64,000 bases of DNA from Rhodocyclales bacterium (lineage in GTDB: Bacteria; Pseudomonadota; Gammaproteobacteria; Burkholderiales; Rhodocyclaceae). Where the stretch lies: the NCBI GenBank assembly GCA_016235025.1, contig JACRMV010000005.1, positions 180,697-244,696 on the forward strand. Direction: 5' to 3'. Every line of letters starts with the position of its first letter. Position 1 is the first letter of the stretch. Both the position numbers and the translations under genes were made by a program. Below are positions 19,333 through 28,557 of the stretch, piece by piece. The notes under the pieces are model-generated. The model was not told where the DNA came from, searched no databases, and saw nothing but the letters and a program-made list of their open reading frames with translations.

Positions 19333-20814
19333 ATGCTGAACACTTTTGTCATGCCCGACTTGTACCCGGCGGCGCCGGAGATTTTTCTCCTGCTGATGTC
19401 GTTTGTGGTGTTGTTTGCCGATCTGATTTTTGGCGCCACGCAACGCCGGCTGGCCGGACGCCTGACGTTGATGACGCTGCTTGGCTGTGCCGCTATTACA
19501 TTGTTCACAACGGACGGGCAGGCATCGCTGACGTTCAGCAACATGTTCGTTGACGACCTGCTTGCTGACCTTCTCAAGTTACTGACATACCTTGCGGTTG
19601 CCGTAACGCTGATTTATGGGCGCCAATATCTTGGCGATCGCAAACTGGACAAGGGTGAATTCTACCTGCTGGTACTCTATGCCACGCTGGGCATGATGGT
19701 CATGATTTCAGCGGCGAGTTTCCTGACGCTTTATCTCGGGCTCGAACTGATGTCACTGTCACTCTACGCTTTGGTCGCGATCGACCGCGATTCACCGCGT
19801 GCGACCGAGGCGGCGATGAAGTATTTTGTCCTGGGCGCGATGGCTTCCGGGCTGCTGCTTTATGGTATGTCAATGATCTATGGGGCAACGGGAACGCTTG
19901 AAATTGGCGGAATAGCACAAGCCCTGCTGCAAGGGCAAACCGACAAGACCATCCTGATTTTTGGCCTGGTATTCATCGTTGCCGGGATCGCCTTCAAACT
20001 GGGCGTGGTTCCCTTTCACATGTGGATTCCCGACGTCTATCACGGCGCGCCAACTGCCGTGACACTGTTCATCGGCTCGGCTCCCAAGCTTGCCGCCTAT
20101 GCGATGGCGCTGCGTCTGCTGGTGTATGGCCTTTTCAGCCTGGCCAAGGAATGGCAGACCATGCTTCTGATCATGGCGGTGCTTTCGATCGGATTGGGTA
20201 ATCTTGCCGCTATCGCGCAGACCAACATCAAGCGGATGCTGGCCTATTCCGCCATCTCCCATATGGGCTTCATGCTGCTTGGCCTGATGGCGGGAGTGGT
20301 TGGAGCCGAGTTTGATCCATTCACGGCAATCAATGCCTACAGTTCTGCGCTGTATTACACCGTGGCTTATGTGCTGATGTCCCTTGGGTCGTTCGGCATG
20401 ATCCTGCTGCTTTCCCGCGCAGGGTACGAGGCAGAAAATCTTGACGACTTCAAAGGGCTGAACCAGCGCAGCCCGTGGTTTGCAGCGATCATGCTGGTGT
20501 TCATGCTTTCAATGGCCGGGATTCCGTTTTTCATCGGCTTCTTTGCCAAATTCGCGGTATTGCTTGCGGCAGTGAAGGCGGGACATACCGTGGTTGCCGT
20601 GGTCGCCGTCCTGTTCTCGCTGGTTGGTGCGTTTTACTATCTGCGGGTCGTGAAACTGATGTATTTTGATGAGCCAGTAGACGCTGCACCGATTTCCGCA
20701 CCGTTTGACATGAAAGCCCTATTGTCGATCAACGGGATTGCCGTGGCCGCGTTCGGTCTATTTCCAGATCGAATCATGGCCATCTGTACTACCGTACTGT
20801 TACGTTCGTTGTAA
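19333..20814 (+). CDS. nuoN: NADH-quinone oxidoreductase subunit N
   Basis: 493 residues, about 14 transmembrane segments, third antiporter-like subunit. [18 protein letters not shown] and [21 protein letters not shown] are the family motifs. It is the last gene of the operon. The 76 bases to the next gene contain no strong intrinsic terminator, so the NUDIX gene may be read through. Confidence 0.97.
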   Translation: MLNTFVMPDLYPAAPEIFLLLMSFVVLFADLIFGATQRRLAGRLTLMTLLGCAAITLFTTDGQASLTFSNMFVDDLLADLLKLLTYLAVAVTLIYGRQYLGDRKLDKGEFYLLVLYATLGMMVMISAASFLTLYLGLELMSLSLYALVAIDRDSPRATEAAMKYFVLGAMASGLLLYGMSMIYGATGTLEIGGIAQALLQGQTDKTILIFGLVFIVAGIAFKLGVVPFHMWIPDVYHGAPTAVTLFIGSAPKLAAYAMALRLLVYGLFSLAKEWQTMLLIMAVLSIGLGNLAAIAQTNIKRMLAYSAISHMGFMLLGLMAGVVGAEFDPFTAINAYSSALYYTVAYVLMSLGSFGMILLLSRAGYEAENLDDFKGLNQRSPWFAAIMLVFMLSMAGIPFFIGFFAKFAVLLAAVKAGHTVVAVVAVLFSLVGAFYYLRVVKLMYFDEPVDAAPISAPFDMKALLSINGIAVAAFGLFPDRIMAICTTVLLRSL

Positions 20815-20890
20815 GCCAGGCTCGTGCCGCAGCCGTGCGGCCGCGATGCCCATTCACTTCCTGCGATGACGGAAGCGTTTCAAGGACCTC

Positions 20891-21454
20891 ATGGACGACG
20901 CTGAACTGATTGAGCAGATGTTATCCAGCCAGGCGGTATTCGAAGGCAAGCTTCTGCGTGTTCATAGTGATACCGTAAGGCTGCCCGATGGCAGTCATGG
21001 CGTCCGTGAATGGATCGAGCACCCAGGCGCTGTGGTCATACTCGGGATGCTGGATAACGGACGATTCCTGTTTGAACGACAGTTTCGCTACCCGCTGCGA
21101 CGCATATTCCTTGAGCTGCCGGCTGGCAAGATCGATGCCAACGAGCATCCGCTCGATACTGCCAAGCGAGAACTTCGCGAAGAAACCGGCTACAAGGCAA
21201 AGTTGTGGCGCCATCTGGGCACCATGCATCCCTGTATCGGCTATTCCAACGAGCGAATCGAGATTTTCTGGGCGCATGGGCTGAGTTACATCGGCCACGA
21301 GCGTGATCATGGCGAGTTTCTCGACGTCACCGAGATGAGTGTCGGGGATGCCCTGCTGGCTGTGCGCGACGGTGAAATCACCGACGCCAAGACAATCACT
21401 GCTCTGGTGTGGGCCGAAAAAATTGTGGCTGATATCTGGCAGGTTCCGGAGTAG
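20891..21454 (+). CDS. NUDIX hydrolase, probable ADP-ribose pyrophosphatase
   Basis: 187 residues. The NUDIX box runs from GKIDANEHPLD through TAKRELREETGY, with the catalytic REXXEE glutamates present. The upstream VVILGMLDNGRFLFERQFRYPLRR and the ELPAGKID segment are typical of the NudF/ADP-ribose pyrophosphatase group. A start with AAGGA just upstream fits. It follows nuoN in the same direction, an arrangement I have seen in other betaproteobacteria. Substrate is inferred from family only. Confidence 0.88.
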   Translation: MDDAELIEQMLSSQAVFEGKLLRVHSDTVRLPDGSHGVREWIEHPGAVVILGMLDNGRFLFERQFRYPLRRIFLELPAGKIDANEHPLDTAKRELREETGYKAKLWRHLGTMHPCIGYSNERIEIFWAHGLSYIGHERDHGEFLDVTEMSVGDALLAVRDGEITDAKTITALVWAEKIVADIWQVPE

Positions 21455-21520
21455 GTGGTCGATTAGCGGTATCCGCATTCTTCGCCGTCTCACCAGCGCC
21501 GACTTTTTGCCGCATCCGCA

Positions 21521-22504
21521 TCAGGTGGCAACATCCAGCACGATCTTGCCAATGTGTTTCCCGCTTTCCATCAGTTGATGTGCTGCGGCCGCCTGAGCCA
21601 GAGGGAAGCGGGCGAAAATATGGGGCAGCAGATCGCCTCTCGTGAGGCGCGGCCAGATGGCAGCAGCCAGCGCATCGCGAATGGCCTTTTTTTCTTCCAC
21701 GGTGCGTGAGCGCATGGTTGAACCGGTGCAGGTGAGCCGCTTCATCATGATTGGCAATAGGTCGAATTCCCCCCGGCTGCCTTCAAGAAAGGCAATCGAT
21801 ACCAGACGACCATCCCTGCGCAACAGGCTGAGATTGCGCTGGAAATACGGCGCGCCCACCATATCCAGAACTACATCCACCCCGGCACCGTCGGTGAGTA
21901 TCCTGATCTGCTCGGCAAAGTCGGCAGTACGGTAGTTGATGGCATGGGCAGCCCCAAAAGCAAGGCAGAACTGGGCCTTGCTATCATTGCCGACGGTGAC
22001 AATGCATTCGATGCCGAGGTGTTTCGCCAAGTGGATGGCGGTCAGCCCAATGCCGCTCGCACCGCCGTGCACCAGTAAACGTTCGCCCGCTGTGAGCCGG
22101 CCCAGGTCAACAAGGTTGGCCCAGACCGTGAACCAGTTTTCCGGTAGCGCGGCCGCCTGTGCGAAATCCATGCCTTGTGGAATCGGCAAGGCGTGGCAGG
22201 CTGGAGCTGTGCAGTATTCGGCATAGCCGCCGCCAGGCACCAGCGCCGTAACGCCAGCGCCGACTTTCCACTCGGTGACACCGGCTCCCAGCGTGGCAAC
22301 GCGCCCCGCAACTTCCAGCCCAAGGATGGGGGACGCGCCGGTTGGCGGCGGGTATTTCCCTGCGCGCTGGAGAACATCAGGACGATTCACTCCGGCGCAG
22401 ACTACCTGAATCAGAATTTCGCCTGCCTGTGGTGCAGGTACCCCGCCCACGACGAGCTGCATGCACTCTGGCGCGCCGCCTTTGCCATGATCGATTAAAT
22501 GCAT
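21521..22504 (-). CDS. NAD(P)H-quinone oxidoreductase, PIG3/zinc-less MDR family
   Basis: 327 residues. Medium-chain dehydrogenase fold: CAGVNRPDVLQRAGKYPPP near the N-terminus is the PIG3-type signature, then LGLEVAGRV, LPENWFTVWANL and the Rossmann motif VHGGASGIGLTAIHLAK. The zinc ligands of alcohol dehydrogenases are missing. The preference for NADPH and quinone is inferred from the family. It is transcribed away from the MarR-type gene at 22637, so the shared 132-base spacer with an inverted repeat probably controls both. Confidence 0.9.
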   Translation of the reverse strand: MHLIDHGKGGAPECMQLVVGGVPAPQAGEILIQVVCAGVNRPDVLQRAGKYPPPTGASPILGLEVAGRVATLGAGVTEWKVGAGVTALVPGGGYAEYCTAPACHALPIPQGMDFAQAAALPENWFTVWANLVDLGRLTAGERLLVHGGASGIGLTAIHLAKHLGIECIVTVGNDSKAQFCLAFGAAHAINYRTADFAEQIRILTDGAGVDVVLDMVGAPYFQRNLSLLRRDGRLVSIAFLEGSRGEFDLLPIMMKRLTCTGSTMRSRTVEEKKAIRDALAAAIWPRLTRGDLLPHIFARFPLAQAAAAHQLMESGKHIGKIVLDVAT

Positions 22505-22568
22505 TCTTTTCCTTCTCGTTTCAATTCAGATCGGTTGGCCTGCCTGCTGCCGCCATAATAAATGCAGT

Positions 22569-22617
22569 TTGACAGTCTGCCAGCACAGTTGATAACATTG
22601 GTTCTAGTTAGAACTAG
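22569..22617 (+). promoter_or_regulatory. Promoter and MarR-type operator upstream of the MarR gene
   Basis: TTGACA at 22569-22574 and GATAAC at 22591-22596 (16-base spacing) make a plausible promoter. Directly downstream lie two nested perfect inverted repeats: GTTCTA-GT-TAGAAC (22601-22614) and CTAGTT-AG-AACTAG (22604-22617). A short palindrome next to the -10, in the spacer between a MarR-family gene and a divergent gene, is the usual layout of an autorepressor operator. The link to this regulator is inference. Confidence 0.6.
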
Positions 22618-22636
22618 TATTCAGGTTGAGGATAGT

Positions 22637-23086
22637 ATGAATCAAGAGCCCTTCCGCCCCATGTTGCGTGAGCTTGCGCGCTGTTACCAGGCGTTCGAGT
22701 CCTATGCCGCAACGCATATCCGGCAAATCGGCCTCACCCTGCCGCAGTTCGACATTCTCGTTACGCTTGGCAATAGTGGCGGATTGACTCTCAAGACTCT
22801 GGGCGAACGCACCTTGATTACCAAGGGTACATTGACCGGCGTGATCGATCGCCTTGAGGGGAAAAAGCTGATTGAGCGGATTCCCAGTACCGATGATCGA
22901 CGCAGCCAGATCGTCAGGCTGACAAAACAGGGGGAGCGTCTGTTCCAGAAGGTTTTTCCAGAGCATCTTGCATACATCAGGCAGGCATTTGGCGGTTTCA
23001 ATGACGGCGACTATCAACGGATCGAAAAAGCATTGCGCGATTTGCGTATGCGCTTTGCAACGATTGGTGCGGGTGATTTGGCATGA
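22637..23086 (+). CDS. MarR-family transcriptional regulator
   Basis: 149 residues from the ATG at 22637; a longer reading would run through the operator-like repeat. Winged-helix DNA-binding core: LTLPQFDILVTLGNSGGLTLKTLGERTLITKGTLTGVIDRLEGKKLI broken into LTLPQFDILVTLG, TLGERTLITKGTLTGVIDRL and the wing IPSTDDRRSQIVRLT. Amphipathic helices at both ends form the dimer. The stop overlaps the next start by four bases, so it is co-expressed with cytochrome b561. The ligand is unknown. Confidence 0.92.
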   Translation: MNQEPFRPMLRELARCYQAFESYAATHIRQIGLTLPQFDILVTLGNSGGLTLKTLGERTLITKGTLTGVIDRLEGKKLIERIPSTDDRRSQIVRLTKQGERLFQKVFPEHLAYIRQAFGGFNDGDYQRIEKALRDLRMRFATIGAGDLA

Positions 23087-23631
23087 GTACAAATGAAACA
23101 CCTTACACCCGTGTAGCGATTGTCCTGCACTGGTTGATTGCTGTGCTGATTTTTTGCACTTTCCCGCTGGGCCTGTATATGAGCGACCTGCCTTTGTCGC
23201 CTGCCAGAGTGAAGCTGTTCAGCTATCACAAGTGGATCGGCATCACGATTCTGGCCCTGGCTATCCTGCGACTGGGCTGGCGTTCCTTCCATCGCCCGCC
23301 ACCACTGCCTGCAACCATGCCGCGCTGGCAGCAGGTTGCTTCGCATGCGCTGCATTATTTGTTCTATCTTTTTTTACTGGTCGTGCCGCTGTCGGGTTGG
23401 CTGATGAGTTCGGCCAAAGGGTTTCAGACAGTCTGGCTTGGAATCCTGCCCTTGCCCGATCTGGTGAGCAAAGACAAGGCGCTTGGCGAATTGCTGACCG
23501 AGGTGCACGAAAGCTTGAACTGGATACTTCTGGTTCTGGTCTGTGTCCATGTTGCAGCCGCACTCAAGCATCATTTCATCGATCGTGACGGGTTGTTGCT
23601 GCGAATGGCGTTGAGGAAGCGAACTGTCTGA
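23083..23631 (+). CDS. Cytochrome b561-family membrane protein
   Basis: 182 residues, four transmembrane helices. Haem-ligand histidines can be seen in VLHWLIAVLIFCTFPLGLYM (split: VLHWLIAVL), SYHKWIGITIL, HALHYLFYLF and CVHVAAALKHHFID. A YodB/CybB-type di-haem quinol-reactive protein of the inner membrane. It overlaps marR by four bases and is followed by a YceI protein, a pairing that is common in proteobacteria. Confidence 0.92.
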   Translation: MSTNETPYTRVAIVLHWLIAVLIFCTFPLGLYMSDLPLSPARVKLFSYHKWIGITILALAILRLGWRSFHRPPPLPATMPRWQQVASHALHYLFYLFLLVVPLSGWLMSSAKGFQTVWLGILPLPDLVSKDKALGELLTEVHESLNWILLVLVCVHVAAALKHHFIDRDGLLLRMALRKRTV

Positions 23632-23658
23632 AATTTTGCCTACAAAAAAGCATTTCCC

Positions 23659-24225
23659 ATGCAACGAATTTTTTTGTTTTCCCTTCTCGCGTGTCTTTCC
23701 ATGCTGGCTTCGGCCGAGCCGGAAACTTACATCATTGATGGTGCGCACACGTATCCGAGCTTCAGCTACAACCATCTCGGTTTTTCGAACCAGACCCATC
23801 GTTTTACCAAAACCAGCGGCGCCATCACGCTGGACCGGATTGTTGGAGCAGGCTCTGCCGAAGTGGTAGTTGATGCCAAATCGGTCGATACGGGCAACGA
23901 ACTGTTCAATCAGGTTATTCAGAATGAAGATTTTCTCGATACCGCGCACTACCCGGCAATTACCTATAGATCTGCCCGTATGCGATTTGCAGGTGACCGG
24001 CTGGTGGCCGTCGAGGGGGAGCTGACGATCAAGGGCGTGACACGTCCGGTAGAACTGGAGGTGACATCGCTGCATTGCAAGTCGCATCCCCTGCGCCAGA
24101 GAAATGCCTGCGGAGCCAATGCCACTGCACGGATCAAGCGTTCGGAATTCAATATGGGCAAATATGTGCCTTATGTTGGTGACGAAATGACATTAAGCAT
24201 TCCGGTGGAAGCCATCAATGAATAG
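23659..24225 (+). CDS. YceI-family periplasmic protein
   Basis: 188 residues. A signal peptide (MQRIFLFSLLACLSMLASA, cleavage after ASA) precedes a lipocalin-like YceI domain: YIIDGAHTYPSFSYNHLGFS, SAEVVVDAKSVDTGN, ITYRSARMRF and LTIKGVTRPVELEV. The family binds isoprenoid quinone-like or amide lipids in the periplasm. Its pairing with cytochrome b561 fits a quinone-related role, but the exact function is unknown. Confidence 0.92.
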   Translation: MQRIFLFSLLACLSMLASAEPETYIIDGAHTYPSFSYNHLGFSNQTHRFTKTSGAITLDRIVGAGSAEVVVDAKSVDTGNELFNQVIQNEDFLDTAHYPAITYRSARMRFAGDRLVAVEGELTIKGVTRPVELEVTSLHCKSHPLRQRNACGANATARIKRSEFNMGKYVPYVGDEMTLSIPVEAINE

Positions 24226-24258
24226 GTGCGCCTGTGTGCCATTGAAAGGATCGTTGTC

Positions 24259-25419
24259 ATGAAATTGTCCTATGCATGGGCCGCAGCCGGCCTTGTTTTC
24301 ATTGCAGGCTGCGGTGCAGGGAGTGATAAGTCCGCCGCAGGGGCGCCTAAACCCGGTGCAGCGCCACCGCCCATGGAAGTCGAGGTGGTTACGATTCAGC
24401 CGGGCGCAGTGACGCTGACGCAGGACTTGCCCGGCCGTCTGGAGGCCTGGCGGACTGCGCAGGTGCGCGCCCGGGTGGAGGGCATCGTTGAAAAGCGGCT
24501 CTTCACCGAAGGCTCGGATGTCAAGGCCGGCGCCACGCTGTTCCAGCTCGATGCACGCACCTATGCGGCGACGCGCGATGCGGCACGGGCCGATGTCGAT
24601 GCGGCACGGTTGGTGGTCGAGCGCTATAAGCCACTGCTGGAAATCAAGGCAGTCAGTCAGCAGGAGTTTGACACGGCTACGGCACGCCTCAAGCAGACGC
24701 AGGCCACCTTGGCGCGGGCCGAGCTGGATCTCGAGAATACCCACGTCCCTGCGCCCATTTCCGGCCGTATTGGCCGCGCCCTGGTAACCGAAGGGGCTCT
24801 GGTGGGGCGGGGTGAGGCGACACACCTGGCTACCATCGAGCAGATCGATCCGATTTATGTGAATTTCACCCAGCCAGGCAGCGAGGTCTTGCGCTTGCAG
24901 GCTGCCGTCAAATCCGGCACGCTCAAGCGTGCTGCATCGGTAAGAGTCGATCTGTTGCAGGAGGATGGCAGTCAGTATCCATTGCCCGGAAAAATCCTGT
25001 TTTCCGATCTTGCGGTTGACCCCGGTACCGGTGCTGTGTCCTTGCGCGCCCAGTTCCCCAATCCGGAGCACCAGTTGTTGCCTGGCATGTTCGTTCGCAT
25101 TCGTTTCCCTGCTGCATTTTCCGACAATGCGATTCGTGTGCCCCAGCGCGCCGTGCAAGGCGGAGCGCAAGGCCAGTTCGTGATGCTGGTTTCACCTGAA
25201 GGGAAGGCTGTGCCGCAGCCTGTAAAAACCGGGTCCATGGCAGGGGGCGATTTCGTCATTAGCGATGGATTGAAAGGTGGCGAGCAGGTGATCGTCAATG
25301 GTTTGCAAAAAATTCGTCCCGAGGCGCCGGTCAAGGCGGTTCCATGGATTCGGAAAGATGCAGAGACGACATCGCCAACAGTCAAGTTGCCAGTCTCCTC
25401 CAGTAGCAGCCGGCAATAA
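24259..25419 (+). CDS. RND efflux periplasmic adaptor (MFP) lipoprotein
   Basis: 386 residues from the ATG at 24259, chosen because it puts the lipobox (FIAGC) at the end of a proper signal sequence. Order of domains: lipoyl halves flanking an alpha-hairpin (VRARVEGIVEKRLFTEGSDVKAGATLFQLD split as ARVEGIVEKRLF and GATLFQLD, then VSQQEFDTATARL), then beta-barrel and membrane-proximal domains with LPGMFVRIRFP. It links the inner-membrane pump to the outer-membrane channel. Same operon as the next two genes. Confidence 0.95.
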   Translation: MKLSYAWAAAGLVFIAGCGAGSDKSAAGAPKPGAAPPPMEVEVVTIQPGAVTLTQDLPGRLEAWRTAQVRARVEGIVEKRLFTEGSDVKAGATLFQLDARTYAATRDAARADVDAARLVVERYKPLLEIKAVSQQEFDTATARLKQTQATLARAELDLENTHVPAPISGRIGRALVTEGALVGRGEATHLATIEQIDPIYVNFTQPGSEVLRLQAAVKSGTLKRAASVRVDLLQEDGSQYPLPGKILFSDLAVDPGTGAVSLRAQFPNPEHQLLPGMFVRIRFPAAFSDNAIRVPQRAVQGGAQGQFVMLVSPEGKAVPQPVKTGSMAGGDFVISDGLKGGEQVIVNGLQKIRPEAPVKAVPWIRKDAETTSPTVKLPVSSSSSRQ

Positions 25420-25428
25420 GGCTTACTC

Positions 25429-28400
25429 ATGTTCGCCAGATTCTTCATTGATCGCCCGGTATTTGCCTGGGTTATTGCAATCATCATTTTGCTTGGCGGA
25501 ATGCTGGCCTTGCGCAATCTGCCGATTGCCCAGTATCCGGCGGTAGCACCACCTGCCCTCGATATCACGATCAACTATCCTGCAGCTTCGGCCCAGGCGG
25601 TCGAGGAGACTGCGGTCGCCCTGATCGAGCAGGAAATGAACGGCATTGAGAATCTGCTCTACATGAACTCGTCCTCCGAAGTCGGATCCGGGACGATAAC
25701 CTTGACTTTCAGGCCGGGCACCAATCTCGATTATTCCTCGGTCGAGGCGCAGAATCGCATCAAGCGGGTGGAGGCTCGATTGCCGGAGGACGTGCGCCGA
25801 CTTGGCGTCACAGTCAATAAAACAGCGCGGAATTACGTCATGTTCGTCGCCCTGTCTTCGCCAAAAAAGACATTGAATGACCTCGATCTTGGTAGTTATG
25901 TGGCAGCAAACCTGCTGGAGCCGATCCGTCGAGTGCCTGGGGTTGGCGAGGCGCTATTGTTTGGCACTGAATACTCGATGCGCATCTGGCTGAAGCTGGA
26001 CAAACTGCATGGTTATCGCTTGTCCCCAGCCGACATTGCACGTGCCGTGCGAGCGCAAAACGTGCAGCTATCTACGGGCGAGCTGGGGCAATTGCCTGTG
26101 CCTGCGGGGCAGGAAATGACAGCAGTGATTGTTACCAAAAGCCGGTTGTCTACGCCGGAGGAGTTCGGCAACATCATTGTGCGCACCAATCCAGATGGTT
26201 CGGCCTTGCGTCTCAAGGATGTAGCGCGCGTGGAATTGGGCGCCCAGGATTATTTGCGCTCGGGCCGACTTGACGGCGAGCCTGCGGCCTTTATCGGGAT
26301 TCGTCTTTCGCCGGGAGCCAATGCACTGGCAACGGTTGAAGCTGTCAATCAGAGGATGAAAGCGCTGGAGAAGTTTTTCCCGGAGGATGTCAAATGGATT
26401 GTTCCTTATGACACATCGAAGTTCGTCGAGATATCGATTCGGGAAGTCGTAATAACCCTGGCCGAAGCCGTGGTTCTGGTGTTTCTGGTGATGTATCTGT
26501 TCATGGGAAACCTGCGTGCCACACTGATTCCTACCATCGTCGTACCGGTGGCGCTGGTGGGCGGCATGCTGGGCCTTTATGTCTTCGGTTATTCAATCAA
26601 CGTGTTGACCCTGTTCGCCATGGTGTTGGCGATCGGTATCGTCGTCGATGATGCGATTGTTGTCGTTGAAAACGTCGAGCGCATCATGACCACGGAAGGC
26701 TTGTCGCCACGCGATGCGACGCGCAAGGCGATGGATCAGATCGTTGGCGCCATCATTGCGATCACGCTGGTACTCTCGGCTGTGTTCGTGCCAATGGCAT
26801 TCTTTGGCGGCTCCACCGGGGCCATTTATCGTCAGTTTGCCGTGACGCTGGTGCTAACCATCCTGTTTTCCGCATTGATGGCGCTGACATTGACGCCAGC
26901 ACTGTGCGCCAGCTTGCTCAAACATGCGCCAGGACAGGATGAGGTGTCGCCAGCAAGAGGTTTTCTCGGCAGATTCAATCGTTTTTTTGCGCGAACGACG
27001 GAGAGATACACATCGCGAGTAGGCCGTGCCATGAAGAAGGCGGGGCGCTATATGGTGCTCTATCTTGTTCTCTTGCTCGCTACGGGCTGGATGTTCCAGC
27101 GTTTGCCCGGCAGTTTTTTGCCAGATGAGGATCAAGGTTATTTCTTCAACATGCTGCAACTGCCACCCGGCGCCACCCAGCAGCGCACCATTGAGGTGCT
27201 GGCACAAGTCGAGCAGTACTACATGAAGCAACCGGAGGTGTTGCATGTCGTCGGCATCGCCGGGTTCTCCTTCTTCGGTCGCGGCCAGAATGCGGCGCTG
27301 GTGTTTGTCCGGCTGAAAGACTGGGATACACGGACAGCAGCAGAAAGCTCCGCACAGACACTGGTGCGGAAAGCCAACATGATGTTTTTCGGCATCAAGC
27401 AAGCCATGATATTTGCCATCAATCCACCGCCGATTCCAGAGCTGGCCGCTGCCGGCGGTTTTGATCTGCGTCTGCAGGATCGCGGTGGAGTGGGGCGCGA
27501 GAAGTTGCTGGAGGCGCGCAATATGGCGCTCGGCATGGCATCGCAGGATGCCCGTCTGGTGGGTGTGCGGCCAGAAGGCCAGGAGGCTGCGCCACAACTG
27601 TTCCTCGACATCGACCGGACCAAGGCGGAGACGCTGGGCGTGCGCATGGCCGACTTGAACGACACGCTGCAATCGGCACTGGGCGTCGCCTACATCAACG
27701 ACTTCGTGCGCCAGGGCCGCATCCTGCGCGTGCAGATGCAGGCAGAATCCGAAACGCGACAGAATGTGGATGGCATCATGCGGCTGCCGGTGAGAAACAA
27801 CAAGGGTGACATGGTGACGCTGGGCGAACTGGCGATACCGCGCTGGGTCATGGGTGCGCCAAAGCTCGACCGCTATAACGGTCTGCCAGCGATGAAGCTG
27901 GCAGGTAGCCCGGCACCTGGACACAGTACCGGCGAGGCCTTGCTGGTGATGGAGGAAATTGCCGCCAAGCTGCCACCGGGTATCGGTTTTGAATGGTCGG
28001 CCACGTCGTTCGAGGAGCGGCTGTCCGGATCGCAGGCTCCATTGCTGTTCGGCGTCTCGCTGATCGTGGTATTCCTTTCCCTGGCGGCGTTGTTTGAAAG
28101 CTGGTCGATCCCCTTCGCGGTGATGCTGGTTGTGCCGCTGGGCGTATTCGGTGCTGTCACGGCGGTGGGGTTGCGTGGTTTGCCCAACGATGTTTACTTC
28201 AAGGTCGGCCTGATTGCCATCATTGGCCTGTCGTCGAAGAATGCCATCCTCATCATCGAGTTTGCGCGCAAGATGCAGGACGAAGGCATGGGGCTGATCG
28301 AGGCCACGCTCGAGGCCTGTCGGCTGCGTTTCCGGCCGATCCTGATGACCTCTGTCGCCTTCATCGCCGGGGTCTTTCCGCTTGCCGTTTCCACCGGCGC

Positions 28401-28557
28401 CGGCGCCGAGAGCCGGCATGCGATTGGCACTGGTGTCATTGGCGGCATGATCGCTGCCACTGTCCTGGCAGTTTTCCTGGTGCCTGTGTTTTTTGTCGTG
28501 GTGCGACACTTTTTCCCAGGACATTCACGTCGTCATGAGGGGAAACATGATGCGTAA
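25429..28557 (+). CDS. RND efflux pump permease, HAE1 (AcrB/MexB-like)
   Basis: 1042 residues, the usual size, 12 transmembrane helices and two large periplasmic loops. FFIDRPVFAWVIAI at the N-terminus and GIVVDDAIVVVENVERIM with the paired aspartates in TM4 identify a proton-driven HAE1 pump. The C-terminal NAILIIEFARKM and TGVIGGM segments match. Substrates cannot be predicted. No TetR-type regulator is adjacent, unlike many such operons; the nearest regulator is the MarR gene at 22637. Confidence 0.95.
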   Translation: MFARFFIDRPVFAWVIAIIILLGGMLALRNLPIAQYPAVAPPALDITINYPAASAQAVEETAVALIEQEMNGIENLLYMNSSSEVGSGTITLTFRPGTNLDYSSVEAQNRIKRVEARLPEDVRRLGVTVNKTARNYVMFVALSSPKKTLNDLDLGSYVAANLLEPIRRVPGVGEALLFGTEYSMRIWLKLDKLHGYRLSPADIARAVRAQNVQLSTGELGQLPVPAGQEMTAVIVTKSRLSTPEEFGNIIVRTNPDGSALRLKDVARVELGAQDYLRSGRLDGEPAAFIGIRLSPGANALATVEAVNQRMKALEKFFPEDVKWIVPYDTSKFVEISIREVVITLAEAVVLVFLVMYLFMGNLRATLIPTIVVPVALVGGMLGLYVFGYSINVLTLFAMVLAIGIVVDDAIVVVENVERIMTTEGLSPRDATRKAMDQIVGAIIAITLVLSAVFVPMAFFGGSTGAIYRQFAVTLVLTILFSALMALTLTPALCASLLKHAPGQDEVSPARGFLGRFNRFFARTTERYTSRVGRAMKKAGRYMVLYLVLLLATGWMFQRLPGSFLPDEDQGYFFNMLQLPPGATQQRTIEVLAQVEQYYMKQPEVLHVVGIAGFSFFGRGQNAALVFVRLKDWDTRTAAESSAQTLVRKANMMFFGIKQAMIFAINPPPIPELAAAGGFDLRLQDRGGVGREKLLEARNMALGMASQDARLVGVRPEGQEAAPQLFLDIDRTKAETLGVRMADLNDTLQSALGVAYINDFVRQGRILRVQMQAESETRQNVDGIMRLPVRNNKGDMVTLGELAIPRWVMGAPKLDRYNGLPAMKLAGSPAPGHSTGEALLVMEEIAAKLPPGIGFEWSATSFEERLSGSQAPLLFGVSLIVVFLSLAALFESWSIPFAVMLVVPLGVFGAVTAVGLRGLPNDVYFKVGLIAIIGLSSKNAILIIEFARKMQDEGMGLIEATLEACRLRFRPILMTSVAFIAGVFPLAVSTGAGAESRHAIGTGVIGGMIAATVLAVFLVPVFFVVVRHFFPGHSRRHEGKHDA

